Below, piece after piece: positions 1-11,814 of a stretch of 64,000 nt of DNA. This stretch comes from Diadema setosum (lineage: Eukaryota; Echinodermata; Echinoidea; Diadematoida; Diadematidae): assembly GCA_033980235.1 (NCBI GenBank), contig CM067064.1, forward strand, positions 2,406,501-2,470,500, read 5' to 3'. The number at the start of each line of letters is the position of its first letter. Position 1 is the stretch's first letter. Under the pieces are notes generated by a model. It did no database searches. It saw nothing but the letters and a program-made list of their open reading frames with translations, and was not told the DNA's origin. A program made the translations under genes and the position numbers.

Positions 1-290
1 GATCAAATGTTATGGCCCATAATCGAAACGCGCCCTAAACACTTAACATTGGGCCTTAAAAGTTCATTGACCCCTGCCTGTGACCTTTAACCTTGAGGTG
101 ACCTTCGTACTAAGTAAAAGGTAAAACTTTGTATGACCACTCTTCCCTCCAAGTTTGATTCAAATTGAAGCCCAGAGTACAGAGTTATTCAAGTTTTTAT
201 AGCATTACGGACAGACGACGGACGGACGGACGGACGACGGACGGACAGACGCCGCAGGCGATCCCTTAGTCTCCCCTCACCGGTGGGCTC
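1..290. repeat. Dispersed repeat with GGAC microsatellite
   Basis: Positions 208-250 are a short GGAC/GACG-rich microsatellite. It is followed by a CACCGGTG palindrome in the 'ctcaccggtgggctcgac' segment. I recognise this combination only as a style of dispersed repeat common in marine invertebrate genomes. No coding potential is seen. Confidence 0.4.
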
Positions 291-1197
291 GACAAAAACG
301 ATCCAACATAACGACTACACAAAAACGCGTGATCTTCCATGGTCATCATGCCTACATCTCCAGGATGAAAAATGTCAAAAATATATCTCGTGTCAATCAC
401 CAGAAATGCATCAGGTGAGTCACCAGAGTGAGAATTGGATGGTGGAGGAGAAATTGAGTAATTTCGTCTTATCCGACAAGAGCAGAATTTGTTTTTTGTT
501 TGTTTGGTTTTTTTTTTACCCCAACAACGAAAGAGTGAGAGTCTGTCGTGAACACAATATGTCATACGACCCAAGGAACCAGCAGGCCTACACTCAAAAG
601 AATTCGGTTTCAATTATTGTCTGGGAACTGTGTCAATATCTGTGGAGTGGGTGAAGTGATTGTCGCTGCTGGGGACATGGGTGACGTCAAATATCGGGAG
701 CTTCTGAACTCTCACTTTTCTCCATCCATTAGTAATATCTTTGGCGAGGAGCAAAACCAGTTCATTTTTATTTTTCAGAATGAAAACGCAATGCTGGCGC
801 ACAGGGTTGCCCACAAGGACTAATAGCAAGACGAAACTGGGTACAATATCGGGCGCACTGCTTTATATGTACGCAAAGGAGAATCTGTGGGATGACATCA
901 AAACGGCCCTCACCAAGACCCAACCAACCACCAGCGAGGGTCGGGCAGGGAGGTTCCTGGTCGGGGGTAGCATCATCAAAGAAAACCCGTGTGCCATTTG
1001 AAATCCAAACGTCCGCGATATCTGGTCTACCACGCCTTAAACCCACGGCGGATTACAGTATTTCGCATGGTAATGCGAAGGGACGAGAAAGGTCTGCTGT
1101 AAATGAAAACAATGTTGTGGACATGGAATTAGATTGAATTAAAAGATTAAAAAAAAAAATCAAACCTAAGAAAGAGAGAGAAAAAAAAACAACGTAC

Positions 1198-1452
1198 CCA
1201 TCATCACTGATACTGTGAATGTGCACAGCTGTTCATTGCCGTACGCGTCAGTTGCAATGTACACGATGGTAAGGGAAGAACCTGTTGCAAAGAAGGTGCC
1301 ACTGGGAAAGTTTGTCGAGGTTGTGGGAGCAATACCAGAATTATCGGTCGCACTTGGTTGCTGCCATGTAACTATTCGTCCAGCTACTGAAGAATCAACA
1401 GTTATTTCTATATCGGCTGGACAGAAAGTAAACACTGGAGCTATGCTGTCGA
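1198..1452 (-). CDS. HYR-domain exon A1 (internal exon)
   Basis: This is an internal exon of a minus-strand gene. It encodes one complete HYR (hyalin repeat) domain of 85 codons, an Ig-like extracellular adhesion module found in hyalin-type and other cell-surface proteins. The start (VDSIAPVFTFCP), the ATDNSGIAP core, the second cysteine (QLCTFTV) and the strand pattern fit the family. The acceptor is TTCTCTCCAG before TCGACAGC and the donor is ATGG|GTACGT, so both ends are phase 1 and the exon could be duplicated or skipped without breaking frame. It is one codon shorter than A2 and A3 (STNFPSG against SAPNFPxG). Downstream exons lie beyond the left edge. The host gene cannot be named from single domains; hyalin is one possibility. 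Confidence 0.85.
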
Positions 1453-2395
1453 CTGGAGAGAAAACGGACAACAGATGAGAAATGACAACAGATCAGTAAT
1501 TACGTGCAGACTAATGCGAGATATTTATCATGGGTGGCAATGTACGATGTGACCTGAATAAATTTGTGCTGTAAATATCGATGTTCATCTTAAGAACTGC
1601 ATATAATTGTTTGCGTGATAATGCATATTGCAGTGGCAAGTCAGTCAAAATATGTTAATACTACATAATAAAGAAAGCTAGCTTGTCTTTCTTTTGTATC
1701 ATTCCTTCTAATTCTTAAAAACTGTTCACATTAAAGCTTATTCATGAGAAAGACAGGTTTTCTTTTATTAATCTATTTACACCGTGCAATTTCATCAAAA
1801 ATAAACTCTGTCAATATAGACATCTTACCTCAAGCAAAGTACTTTTGAGTTTGTCAACAACCCACTCTAACAGATTTTAAATTCCAAAAGCTCGTAATGG
1901 CAAATCCTTTCAAAATAAGGAAGAACGACTACATTTTAGAAAAAAGCCTGACATTCCTGTCACGGTCCTGAGATTTTACAACTAGCTAAAGGACTGTGGA
2001 ATTGAATCGTCCCGAATCATGCGAATAAAGATAATTTCCACGCAGCTTATCTCTTCGCAGGGTAAAGAAAAACCAAACAGACGTAAAGACATACAGTCCT
2101 TGTTAATCTAACATTAGTCAGTATAGAACTTTATTCCCACTTTACTGGAAAAAACCACCAAATGCTTTTGCTTGTCCATAAGACTATCGTATTAAGGCTT
2201 TTCCCTAAAAAAAAGTAGGAAAGTAGAAAAAAAAAATAGAACCAAGATAGTAAGATATTTAAACCAAAATATCCTAATAAAAGTACACGTATTTCCTTTC
2301 ATACGTGTTCTTATGTTTGCCATCATCTTTCTGTCAGCTACTTTTCCAAACTTTGGGATTAAAAGCAGTCCAAGCCTATGATCAGTACGAAGGAT
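1453..2395 (-). other. Intron sequence between A1 and the LINE insertion
   Basis: This is AT-rich intron that is strongly similar to 10336-11735 and 17343-18735 in the other two units, with shared blocks such as 'atcgatgttc' and 'tacaccgtgcaatt'. No ORF or RNA structure is supported. Confidence 0.7.
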
Positions 2396-2399
2396 AGTA

Positions 2400-2402
<3 letters not shown>

Positions 2403-2475
<73 letters not shown>

Positions 2476-2490
2476 CATATATATTTTATA
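2403..2490. repeat. (AT)n microsatellite in intron B1-A1
   Basis: This is a long interrupted (AT)n tract. Units 2 and 3 carry (AT)n tracts at the homologous place (11740-11800 and 18738-18770), so the microsatellite predates the duplications. In unit 1 the LINE 3' tail sits directly beside it. Confidence 0.9.
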
Positions 2491-2672
2491 TATACATAAT
2501 AATAATAATAACAAAAATACAGGGTACGTAGGCCTACTTATAATGCGCCAGTTCCACATAGTTAACGTGCTCAAGGCGCAGTAGAAGAAGTAAGTTATGA
2601 AATACAAAAATCCTTACACAAACATGCACATGAAAATGAATGACACAATAATGATAATGAAACAAATATACA

Positions 2673-3332
2673 TCATAATATACAATTCTTCTGGAAAATG
2701 GTCATGAACAAATGAGTCTTGAGGGCAGCTTTAAAGGAGTCAACATTCGAAATGTGACGGATAGCTTGGGGCAACTGATTCCACAGGTAAGGTCCAACAT
2801 GTGCAAACGACCGATCCCCCCATGATTTCTTCGTTTTTGGAACAACAAGCAATCTACAATCGGATGACCTTAAACATGAAGGATTATAAAATGTCAGTAA
2901 ATTAACATTGTACTCTGGGGCAGATCCACGTATGGAATGAAAAACAAATAGTAATAGTTTAAATACAATGCGAGATTCAACAGGTAACCAATGCAATGAG
3001 GACAAAACAGGGGTAATGTGAGTATTTCTCCTGGTAAGGGTAACAATGCGGGCTGCTGAATTTTGCAATTTTTGTAACCGTGAAAGTTGAGATTGTGGTA
3101 GCTGAAATAGGAGTGCATTACCAAAGTCAAGTCGGGATGATATAAGAGCATGAACTATTTTTTCTGTGGCTGAATGAGTTAAATAATTGCGAATAATGCC
3201 CAAATTCCGTAACTGATATCTCACGGATTTACAGACAGCAGAGATCTGAACAGACATGGACATTGTAGAATCAAATAATACTCCCAAGATTTCTACATGA
3301 TTTAGATGAAGCAATAACCACATCATTGTCAA
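2673..3332 (-). pseudogene. L2-like LINE: reverse transcriptase C-terminal part
   Basis: This is the thumb and C-terminal region of the LINE polymerase. Visible marks are 'EILGVLFDSTMSMSVQI' (the post-catalytic motif that follows the YADD block), 'LDFGNALLFQLP', 'LHWLPVESRI' and a terminal 'DSFKAALKTHLF'. These match the usual C-terminal order of L2/CR1-like RTs. It lies in a different frame from the palm domain at 3479-4090, so a frameshift separates them. The ORF is open for 219 codons, which suggests fairly recent decay. Confidence 0.8.
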
Positions 3333-3478
3333 CCGTTAAAGAAGGAAGACTAACCTTGTCAAGTAGAACCTTGGAACCGATAAATAACAACTCTGACTTT
3401 TCCTGATTTAACTTCAATGAATGCGAGCTCATAAACTTTTTGATATCATGGATGCAAGCCTCAAGTTTCTGAATGATG

Positions 3479-4090
3479 TCAAAGATATTGGTTTGGGTAG
3501 GTAGAAATGATGTATATACTTATCTTGATATCATCAGCATAACAATGATAGTTTAAAGAGTGACAATGTAAAATCTCTTTCAAACCAGTCAGATAAATCG
3601 AGAAAAGCGTTGGGCCCCCGACAGATCCTTGTGGGACACCACAGTCTAATGGAGCAGGATCAGATTTTGCATTATTAACACAAACAACCTGAAACCTTTC
3701 AGATAAGTATGACTTGAACCACTCAAGAGCTTTACCATCAACACCTAATGACTTCAAATCATTCACCAGAATCGTATGATTAACAGTATCAAATGCTGAT
3801 GATAAATCAAGCAGTAAGAGAACAGTAATCTTTCCATCATCCATATCTCTCAAAATATCAATGGATAAGTTAACTAGTAAGGTATCAACACTATGATGCG
3901 GCCGATATGCTGACTGACGGTTATCTAAGAGATTATTCTCCAGCAGATAGTCTGATAATCGTGAAAAGACAACACGCTCAAGGATCTTGGACAAAAATGG
4001 AAGGTTCGATACAGGCCGGTAATGCTGCAGAGCCTCAGGATCAAGGGATGGCTTCTTTAACAAAGGGTGAATGCAAGCCAACTGTAGCAC
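3479..4090 (-). pseudogene. L2-like LINE: reverse transcriptase palm and fingers
   Basis: The catalytic RT core carries 'YRPVSNLPFLSKILERVV', 'LLDLSSAFDTVNH' (first catalytic Asp), 'GVPQGS' and 'HCYADDIKIS' (the YADD catalytic pair). These motifs and their spacing are those of L2-clade LINEs. The catalytic residues are intact, but the ORF is cut on both sides by frame changes. The GVPQGSVGGPTLF stretch departs from the more usual GVPQGS-LGPLLF. Confidence 0.85.
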
Positions 4091-4727
4091 ACTCTTTCAC
4101 TAAGATCGTAGGATTCGGATCTAATTCGCAGGACTTTGGTGATATGTTGCGCAGAAGTTTCTCAATCTCAGCTGGAGTGGTAGATTCAAATGATAACAAA
4201 GATGCACTTGTTTGCAAGGGTCGTTGAGGGGTGACACCTGCATGAAATTTGCTACATATGTTACTAATCTTTGACTTGAAGAACTGGATGAAGAGCTGTG
4301 CCAAGGATTGAGCATTCATATAAGCTGGAAGGGGTGATGACTTCTTGCGATTCAGGAGACGATTATCCACACTAAATAGACGCTTCGAATCTGATCCGCA
4401 GTCTTCAATGAGACTAACATAGTAGTTACGCTTGGCCTTGCGAACAAGAGAATGAACAATCTGTCTCTGATGGGAGTACAGCTGCCGATCTATCTCCAGT
4501 TTGCCTTTGGTACGCCATTTCCGTTCAGCTTTTCGACAGCTACGCTTAGCAAGGATGATCTCATGAGTATACCATGGACTTGTGGACTGATCCCTCCTGA
4601 TGCACATCTTAGCAGGTGCGACAGTGTCGAGAATGGTGCCTAGATGCGAGTTATAATTGTCAACAGCACTGCACACATCCAAGTCAGATGAAGACAACTT
4701 AAAGGCATTGCAAACATCAGCAGCCAA
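4041..4727 (-). pseudogene. L2-like LINE: linker between endonuclease and RT
   Basis: This is the basic linker region ('CRKAERKWRTKGKLEIDRQL', 'RKAKRNYYVSLIED') that joins endonuclease and RT in APE-type LINEs, followed by 'FFKSKISNICS'. It is not in the frame of either neighbour. I see no separate function. Confidence 0.7.
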
Positions 4728-4738
4728 TGCAATCCTGT

Positions 4739-5671
4739 CTATCGATCTGATATTTCGAACAACCTTGTATCTCCTAATCTGGCGAGGTTTATCAAGATGG
4801 AGGTTGCAAGTAATGGCAGAATGATCAGATATGCCAGGTATGACTTGAACATTGGAATGAATTCACACCCGGACGAGCGAAACAGTAATACATCGAGAAT
4901 ATGTCCCTTCTCATGGGTAGGGACATCTATAACCTGGATGAGACCATGGCTAGAGAGCAATTCATTGAATTTCTTAGTGTTGGAAGAAGCCAGATTGTCC
5001 AGATGAACATTCAAGTCACCACGTATCAAAAGAGGTGTCGGACGAAAAATGTTATCATCAAGCATGGATGAGAACTCATCTAAGAACTTAGTGAAAGAAG
5101 ATCGAGTCCCAGGTGGCCTGTAGATAATGACAATATCGGTGCTGATGCTGTTTGATGTAACAGTACCTGACATCACTTCAAAGCTGTCATAGACAGAAGA
5201 TGGTTTAACACTCACGTTCAGTTCATTGCGGTAAAGGAATCCAATGCCTCCACCTCGTCTACCAGGTCTGGGTCGGTGCTTGAAGATATAGCCATCTGGA
5301 CAGAAGTCAGCCACCACTGCATCATCACATGGAGTAAACCATGACTCACAGACGCATACAATGTCAAGGTGCTTATCTATGATTAGGACATCTCTCTTTG
5401 GATAGTTGATGTTCATGCTGCTGCTGTCTTCTTCTCCTTCTGGAGCCCTTGCTTCCACGATGAGTCTTCCTTCTGCGATGAATACCCAAGGCTTTGATTC
5501 TGCTGAACAGTTCATCAGGCAGTCTGGTGTAGAGCACACGTGGAAAAGGCTGTAAATCACGTAGAGTGGTACCAGTATATATAATACGCTGGTTATGCTT
5601 TGGAGCAAGGGGATAAACACTATCATGAGATCCATCATGAGGGTCTGATGGACCAGGGTTGGTGCTGACAT
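4739..5671 (-). pseudogene. L2-like LINE: apurinic endonuclease domain
   Basis: This is an EEP/APE-like endonuclease that nicks target DNA for target-primed reverse transcription. Visible motifs are 'VCVCESWFTP' (usually ETWL/ESWL), 'RRGGGIGFLYRNEL', 'IVIIYRPPGT' and 'LLIRGDLNVHLD' (the usual GDFN motif reads GDLN). The first about 65 codons of the open frame are out-of-frame sequence; recognisable homology begins near 5460. The final catalytic 'SDH' motif is not seen, and the frame ends in a stop after 'FEISDR', so the domain is damaged at its C-terminus. Confidence 0.8.
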
Positions 5672-5993
5672 CTCCAGATTTCAGAAGTAAGAGCTCAAAG
5701 GTGGCTGGAGAGTTTGCATAATATACAACACGTGTTCCATAGCATTTCTTCACATAGGTTGCCTTGGTATAGCCAGTGCACTGGCTGTGGTGCTCTTTCA
5801 GGTAAGTCCCTTGCACTGCAGCACAAAGAAGACAAAGAGAGTGAACTTGACCAGATCCATTGTTGACAGGAATGTTATTGTCCAAGACCTTTTGTATCCC
5901 AGGGAAGGTTGAGTGAGCAGGCTCTAATGCTGAGAAAACATGGAGTACAGTGCCAATGCCTTGCAATGTAGCAAGGGCAAAACATCTTTCCAA
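5373..5993 (-). pseudogene. L2-like LINE: N-terminal region with 2A-like motif
   Basis: This is the leader part of the LINE polyprotein. It holds 'LLLLKSGDVSTNPGP' at about 5649-5693, which matches the C-terminal part of the 2A translational-recoding motif except that the usual Glu is Ser-Thr (DVSTNPGP against DVExNPGP). A basic RRRKTHRGSKGSRRRRR stretch follows. From the literature, 2A-like motifs are known in echinoderm and other APE-type LINEs. Upstream cysteines (CLLCAAVQ, HHSQC) may be an eroded zinc knuckle. The frame changes before the endonuclease. Confidence 0.65.
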
Positions 5994-6431
5994 AAAAATC
6001 TGAAGGTTGGAAGTGAATTCTTAATCCAAAAATTGTCCAGCAGGATCTATGACATATATACTGACATGTGGCAGAGTCAAATGAAGACAGGCATGATGAA
6101 ATACAGAAAGAGCAACAACAAAATGAAGAGCAGAAAGAGAGGGCAACCAGGGGGTGGTGCACACTTCTCAAAAAAAAAAAAAAAAGAAGTATGAATACTT
6201 TTTTATGAACGGGCCCATTTTTTACCGAAAAGGAAAACCCAGACTCAAAACAATAACAAAAAGGAAGCAAAATATCATAACTCACACGAAAACGAAATAT
6301 TATGTCAAACTGTGGCATTAGGTGTGCTCTTTTCACGGGATAAACGAGTTTCAGTGATTCTTCAGAATCGTTACTCCTGCTCTGTTATCAGAATTATTCA
6401 CCAAAAATAATGACATGAATCCACCACTTAC

Positions 6432-6683
6432 CTAAGACTTGAACTGTGAAGGTGCAAGTGTTCTGATTTCCGTTGTTGTCTGTTGCAGTGTAAGTAACAG
6501 TTGTTGGCTGGCCTCCTACAACAAAGTTGGATCCACTTTGTATCGATGAAACCAGCGAGGCAATACCATATGTATCACTTGCTGTGCCTGGTTCCCATGT
6601 AACAGGTACCAAAGAGCCAGCGGATGGTCCAACAGTCAGCAGGATGTTGTCTGGGCACACCAATGTCGGCGGTGTATTGTCGA
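6432..6683 (-). CDS. HYR-domain exon B1 (internal exon)
   Basis: This is an internal exon encoding one type-B HYR domain of exactly 84 codons (VDNTPPTLVCPDNI... to ...TCTFTVQVLG), with the family's paired cysteines and the ATDNNGNQNTC core. The acceptor is CATCTCTCCTAG before TCGACAAT. The donor is CTTAG|GTAAGTGG, the best donor of the six. Both ends are phase 1. It differs from B2 and B3 at shared sites (VVGGQP against YAGGPP; NTC against NVC), so it is the outgroup copy. Spliced mRNA order would be A2-B1-A1. A role in extracellular adhesion is inferred from the domain only. Confidence 0.87.
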
Positions 6684-8004
6684 CTAGGAGAGATGGGGGA
6701 AAATGGATGATGCTTATCGACGGTCTGCCCTAAGTAGAAAGTATTCAATCCGCTGCCAAGAATAGTGATATTTATATGTACCCCTACCATCGACACTACA
6801 ACCATTAAAACCACCACAACGTAAAGTAACAATAAAAACAAAATACAAGGATAACATTTATTTGTCTGCACTCGGTACAGAGGGCTATCACATAGGAAAA
6901 GGTTGACATGAACAGCTCGCGTGTGGTAAGCTGTTACTCTGTCAAATAGCAACAGCAACAGGCAATAGCAACAAAATGGAGCATGGTATAGGTTCGTTCA
7001 CAGGGTCAAACCTCTACAGACTCATACATAAGAAAGTACTGTTTCAATAACAAGAATGGAGATCGATCCGAAGAAATTTCTTTATCAGGACTAATCAACC
7101 CCCCCCCCCCAAAAAAAAAAAAAGAATAAAGAAGGAAAAAGAATGACATTTATTTTCCTTCATTATGTACCTAATGTACGAAGTAAATGAAAAGAAGAAA
7201 AATAAAAATAAATACATCCAGCGGAATGAAACAGAGTGTTAGAAGCCGAATTGCATGACTTTCTTTGTTGTGCTTTTCTGGAACGAAGAGAGTACGCGCA
7301 GTGCCTTGGGTGGAGTGATGGTATGAGGCCCATCTAATACACTCAATATTCAATATTCAACTTTATTTTTACTTCCATCAAATAAACAAAGAAATTATAT
7401 ACATTGCATATGTACAGGATATTTGTAATACTTGCAGAACATAATTTGACAAGGTACATAAATATGAAAATGAGAGGTAGATGCGATTATGAGTAGATTA
7501 TGAGTAGATTCAATAGAGTTTGACAAGAAGATGCAGGAGAATAGTAAGGAACTGGATAGACAATGAAACGAAACATTCATGCAAGAAAAATAAAATTTCC
7601 CGGATGTACGTCTGATAAGAAATATGACCCTCTCGTAGCCTATTCACCGTATCAATACAGCATTGAATATGGAACGAAGTAAGCGATACCGCATCAAAGA
7701 GACATGCCGGTACTACACTGAATGTAGAACACACGCGTGCTTGCTACAAACTTTCCCTCTGCGAAGAAAATATCTTGTCACAAAACCACGTATTACATTA
7801 TAAATTATTTCTCACAGAAATAATTATGTAATATGGGTATGTAGATTTTCAGTGAGGCAAATGGCCAAGCTTATCAGTTACCATGAGATATTGATAATAG
7901 TTTTTTATTTACGACAATATATTGCTTCAAGTGCTATATGACCAAGGCTTTTCATGTTGTTATTTAAGTCGCAGTCCGGCGACCGCAGCATATAGATGAG
8001 AGTA
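6684..8004 (-). other. Intron between A2 and B1, unit-1 side
   Basis: This is AT-rich intron homologous to 13965-15590 of unit 2 but without the foldback palindrome seen there. Small poly-C/poly-A runs occur at 7099-7125. No gene is seen. Confidence 0.6.
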
Positions 8005-8450
8005 AGAACCAACATTATATAGATGATGACTGGCGGGGGAGGGAACATACCGAATGTTCCACCCGAAGGGTTTGAAATGCTATTGAGGAACTTATAGCCT
8101 CCCGAATTAGCATTTCAAACCCTGAGGGTGGAACGTTTGGTACATGTTCCCGACAACAAAAGTCATCATCTGTTATATTATATGAGTTAGCCAAATACGT
8201 CAACGTCAACCACCAGCACAACGCACAAGATCGCGCCGATCGCTCGCGCTTCGCATGATCGCTCACGCAAAGCCAAATTCAATGTGTTCGCGCGGTCCTA
8301 GGCCTTCAGTCATTATTGTTACGTGAAAATGTTTCAAATGGGAGAACATTATACAAGAATGTTCCCCCATGGGCGAACATAACGAATGTTCCTCCATCAC
8401 GTGACTGTTTTTAGCCAATCACTAACCGGTATTTGTCTAACCCATTTAAT
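8005..8450. repeat. Hairpin-bearing insertion, units 1 and 3 only
   Basis: The segment begins with an imperfect hairpin (about 8020-8170): 'gatgatgact' plus 'tttgaaatgct' pair with 'agcatttcaaa' plus 'agtcatcatc'. The same block is at 20373-20865 in unit 3, with a longer loop. Unit 2 runs through the equivalent site (near 15615) without it. It behaves like a MITE or a deleted segment. The exact ends are not clear. Confidence 0.6.
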
Positions 8451-8619
8451 TTAAAATATTACAATACAATGGCGATATAATAAGCAATAAAATTATGATG
8501 TATGAGTTTAGAAGGAATGGTCGAAGGCGGCGAGATAACGCCCAAAGATAAAGCGAACGCATAGTGTTAGGGAGATTTTTCATTTTTACGGTTGTCATGG
8601 TCTATTTTTTCTTGCCGAG

Positions 8620-8820
8620 ATAATTTTTTTTATTTTTTTTATTTTTTTTATTTTTTTATTTTTTTATTTATTTTTTGTTGGGGGGGGGGGGGGCGGCAAA
8701 ATCTTGACGGGGGGGGGGGGGGGCACATTCATGTGACGGTGTGAGATCCTCGGTGAGGGAGCAAAGCGACCGGGGGGGGGGGGGGAGGGTGTGGGAGGGG
8801 AGGGGATTACCCCCCTCCGG
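8620..8820. repeat. T-rich (T7-8A)n tract and poly-G runs
   Basis: Several copies of a run of seven or eight T followed by A are followed by four long G runs separated by short spacers. This is low-complexity sequence where sequencing or assembly length may be unreliable. Confidence 0.85.
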
Positions 8821-9175
8821 TGGTAGGGACTTTTTGTAAAACGGAGTACAATAGTCGCGTTTGTAGAGCATTTAAAAGCAAATTTCTAGGAAATTAAGTG
8901 GATAGAATCATTGCGAAGGACTATGATTATACGGGGTTCATTATTTTATGTGACGGTGTGAGATCCTCGGTGAGGGAGCGAAGCGACCGAGCGGAGGAGG
9001 GTGTGGAAGGGGATACCCCTTCCGCGACCGAGCGGGGGAGGGTGTGGAAGGCGATACCCCTTCCCCTGCATAGGGACTTTTTGTAGAAACAGAGTATGAA
9101 AGTTGCGTTTATAGAGCATTTAAATCAAATTTCTAGGGAATTAAACATAGTAAAAAGAAATCACTGCGAAGGACT
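8720..9175. repeat. GACGGTGTGAG-family repeat, two tandem partial copies
   Basis: 'Gtgacggtgtgagatcctcg' occurs at about 8733 and 8950, each followed by a GGGAGGGTGTGG block and 'tagggactttttgta'. A third copy lies at 16015-16165 in unit 3. The GAAGCGACCGAGCG core is duplicated inside the second copy. This is a dispersed repeat of unknown class. Confidence 0.6.
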
Positions 9176-10077
9176 ATAAGCATAACTAATGCAAAATATT
9201 CATTTTACAATAAGTATGGACATAGCGAAAGAGCCACTCTCACTTTGCCATTCGTCTGAAATGTATTCACTAAAAGCTAAAACAAAATCGCATTGTTCGA
9301 GCAATAAAAATTATTATTGTATTACAAGAAAGCATAGAAGAAAAGGAAAAATGTATGGTTTACTAAAAGTATGTTCCACGGGGCACACCCGAGGACACGA
9401 GGCTACCATCTATGCACTAAATCTACTCGTAAGTAAATATAAGCCTATATATATAAAGAATGTATATTGTTAGTGAATAACAATCGTCCCGTTAGGGCCA
9501 AAAAATATTGCATTTTTAGTTATAAAATTGATAACTTTTACACAAGAAAAGTACCTTCATTGTTCAGTTTGGTCTTAAAATAATTGATTAATTATTTGTT
9601 TGTTTGTGTGTTCTTTTTTTTTTACTGGTAGCCCAAGGGGGGGGGGGGGGGTTGGGTTTAAACCCGCTAACTCCCCCCCCCCCCCCCCCCCCCCCCCCCC
9701 GCTGTGTAGATCCGCCACTGCACAATGCCGGCGCACAGGATTGCCCACAAGGACCAATAGCAAGACGAAACTGGGTACACCTTATAGGGGCGCAATCACC
9801 AGATGCTGACGCAATGGAGAATCTGTGGGATGTTATCAAGACAGCCCTCACCAAGGCCCGACAAACCTAGGGTCGGGGGCAGCCTCATCCAAGAAAACCC
9901 ACAGGTCATTTGAAATTAAAAAAAAAAATTGTTCCCGAAATCTCGTGTACCACGCGTTAAACTCACGGCGGATTACAGCATTTCGCTGTCGTCAATCAAA
10001 GCAATACTGTGGACAGGAATTAAATTGAATTAAAAAAAGGCCTCACCCTAAAAAAAAAAGAGATAAAAACCCCTTAC

Positions 10078-10335
10078 CTATCATCAATGACACTGTGAAT
10101 GTACACTGCTGCTGATTGTCGTACGGGTCAATTGCAGTGTACACGATGGTAGCGGAAGAGCCTGTTGCAAAGAAGGTGCCTCTGGGAAAGTTTGGCGCAG
10201 AGATTGTGGGAGCAATACCAGAATTATCGGTCGCGGTTGGTTGCTCCCATGTAACTACTTGTCCAGATACTGAAGAATCAACAGTTATTTCTATATCGGC
10301 TGGACAGAAAGTAAAAACCGGAGCTATACTGTCGA
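10078..10335 (-). CDS. HYR-domain exon A2 (internal exon)
   Basis: This internal exon encodes an 86-codon type-A HYR domain (VDSIAPVFTFCP... to ...QQCTFTVSLMIG). The acceptor is TCTCTCCTCAG before TCGACAG, the donor is ATAG|GTAAGG, and both ends are phase 1. Compared with A3 there are 20 nucleotide differences in 258. By codon comparison 17 change amino acids and 3 do not, and 16 of the 20 fall in the part encoding the last third of the domain. The first 165 bases of adjoining intron differ from unit 3 at only 3 places. The conserved half contains the CPADIEITVDSS and TATDNSGIAP strands. Confidence 0.87.
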
Positions 10336-11739
10336 CTGAGGAGAGAGCAGACAACAGATGAGAAATGACGACCGCAGTAATTACATGGAGGCTAATGAGA
10401 GGTATATTTCTTGAGTGGCAATGTACGATGAGACATGAATTTGTGCTGTAAATATCGATGTTCTCCTTACGAACTGCATGAAATTGTTTGCTTTATACAG
10501 CCTGCTGTAGTGGTAATCCAGTCAAAATATATTAACAATATATAATAAAGAAAGCTTTTTTTTCTATTAAATATTCCTTCTAATGCTCAAATACTGTTTA
10601 CATGGAAGCTAATGCATGAACAGGACAAAATCCAAATTTTTATTAATGCATTTACACCGTGCAATTTTATCAAACAAAATTCAGTCAATATCCACATCTC
10701 ACCTCAACCAAAGTATTTTTGAGTTGGTCAACATCCCACATTAACAGATTGTCTCTATAGCTACAGTTTCAAAAGCTCTTGATTGCAAATCCTCTCAAAA
10801 TATGGAAGAGCGACAGTTTAGAATAAACCTGACATTCTTGGCAGGATCCTCAGATCTTACAATTAGCTAAAGGATTGTGGAAATGAATCGTCCCGAATAA
10901 TCTGAATAAAGTGAATTTCCACGCGGTTTAGATCTTCGCAGGGTTAAGAATAAGCAAACAGACCCTATAAGAAATATAGTCCTTGTTAATCTGACAACAG
11001 TCAGTATAGAATTTGCCGGACACTTTACTTGGAAAACAGTCAAATACTCTTCCTTGTCCATTAGACCAGCGTATAAAGACTTAATGCATTTACACCGTGC
11101 AATTATATCAAACGAAACTCGGTCAATATACACATCTCAGCTCAAGCAAAGTATTTTTGAGTTTGTCAACAGCTCACACTATTAAACAGATTGTCTCTAT
11201 TGCTACAGTTTCAAAAGCTCTTGATTGCAAAATCCTCTCGAAATATGAAAGAGCGACAGTTAAGAAAAAAAACCCCTGACATTCTTGGCAGGATCCTAAG
11301 ATTTTACAATCAGCTAAAGGATTGTGGAATTGAATCACCCCAAATAATCTGAATAAAGTGAATTTCCACGCGGTTTAGATCTTCGCAGGGTAAAGAATAA
11401 GCAAACATACTATAAGAAATATAGCCCTTGTTAATATAACAATAGTCAGTATAGAATTTGCCGCCCACTTTACTTGGAAAACCGTCAAATACTTTTGATG
11501 TCCATTTGACTACCCTATAAAGACATTTCCCTCTATTCTTCTTATAAAAAGTAAAAAAGTAGAAAACAGAACCAAGATACATGTAGTTAGATATTTGAAC
11601 CAAAATATCTTAATAAAAGTTCACGTATTTTCAGACGTGTTCTTATCTTTGCCATCATCTTTACGTCATCTAGTTTCCCAAACTTTGGAATTAAAGGCAG
11701 TCCAAGCCAATGATCAGTACTAGGGACAGTATGAAATTA

Positions 11740-11741
11740 TC

Positions 11742-11800
<59 letters not shown>
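11740..11800. repeat. (AT)n microsatellite, unit 2
   Basis: This is a pure (AT)n tract homologous to 2403-2490 and 18738-18770. A second tract lies at 12062-12098, on the other side of the MITE. The original tract was probably split by that insertion. Confidence 0.9.
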
Positions 11801-11808
<8 letters not shown>

Positions 11809-11814
11809 ATATAT

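Larger units (their letters stand above)
2496..6175 (-). mobile_element. L2/CR1-like LINE, nearly full length, degraded
   Basis: This is an APE-type non-LTR retrotransposon of about 3.7 kb inserted in the intron between B1 and A1 and absent from the other two units. In order on the minus strand it has an N-terminal region with a 2A-like motif, an endonuclease, a linker, a reverse transcriptase and a C-terminal domain. The 3' end has the 'GCGCATTATAAGTA' style of L2 tails followed by an (ATT)n tail at 2496-2511. Coding alternates between two minus-strand frames, so at least four frame disruptions are present and it is not autonomous. The 5' limit near the A-run at 6168-6185 is approximate. Confidence 0.85.
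740..8560 (-). repeat. Tandem duplication unit 1 (exons A1 and B1)
   Basis: This is the leftmost of three homologous units, each with one type-A and one type-B HYR exon. The stretch before A1 (about 770-1140) matches 9720-10030 and 16730-17040. The stretch after B1 (6690-7740) matches 13965-15450. Unit 1 is enlarged by an L2-like LINE between its exons and lacks the foldback palindrome present in units 2 and 3. Non-exonic sequence outside the listed elements is AT-rich intron in which I see nothing else. The unit edges are approximate. Confidence 0.8.

Noticed and set aside
2359..2607. ORFs through (AT)n tracts at 2.4, 11.8, 12.1, 48.9 and 57.4 kb encoding Tyr-Ile repeats
   Set aside because: They are translations of simple (AT)n sequence, open in several frames on both strands.
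8668..9870. Pro- or Gly-rich ORFs at 8.7, 9.6 and 16.6 kb
   Set aside because: They are produced by poly-C/poly-G runs whose length is probably unreliable.
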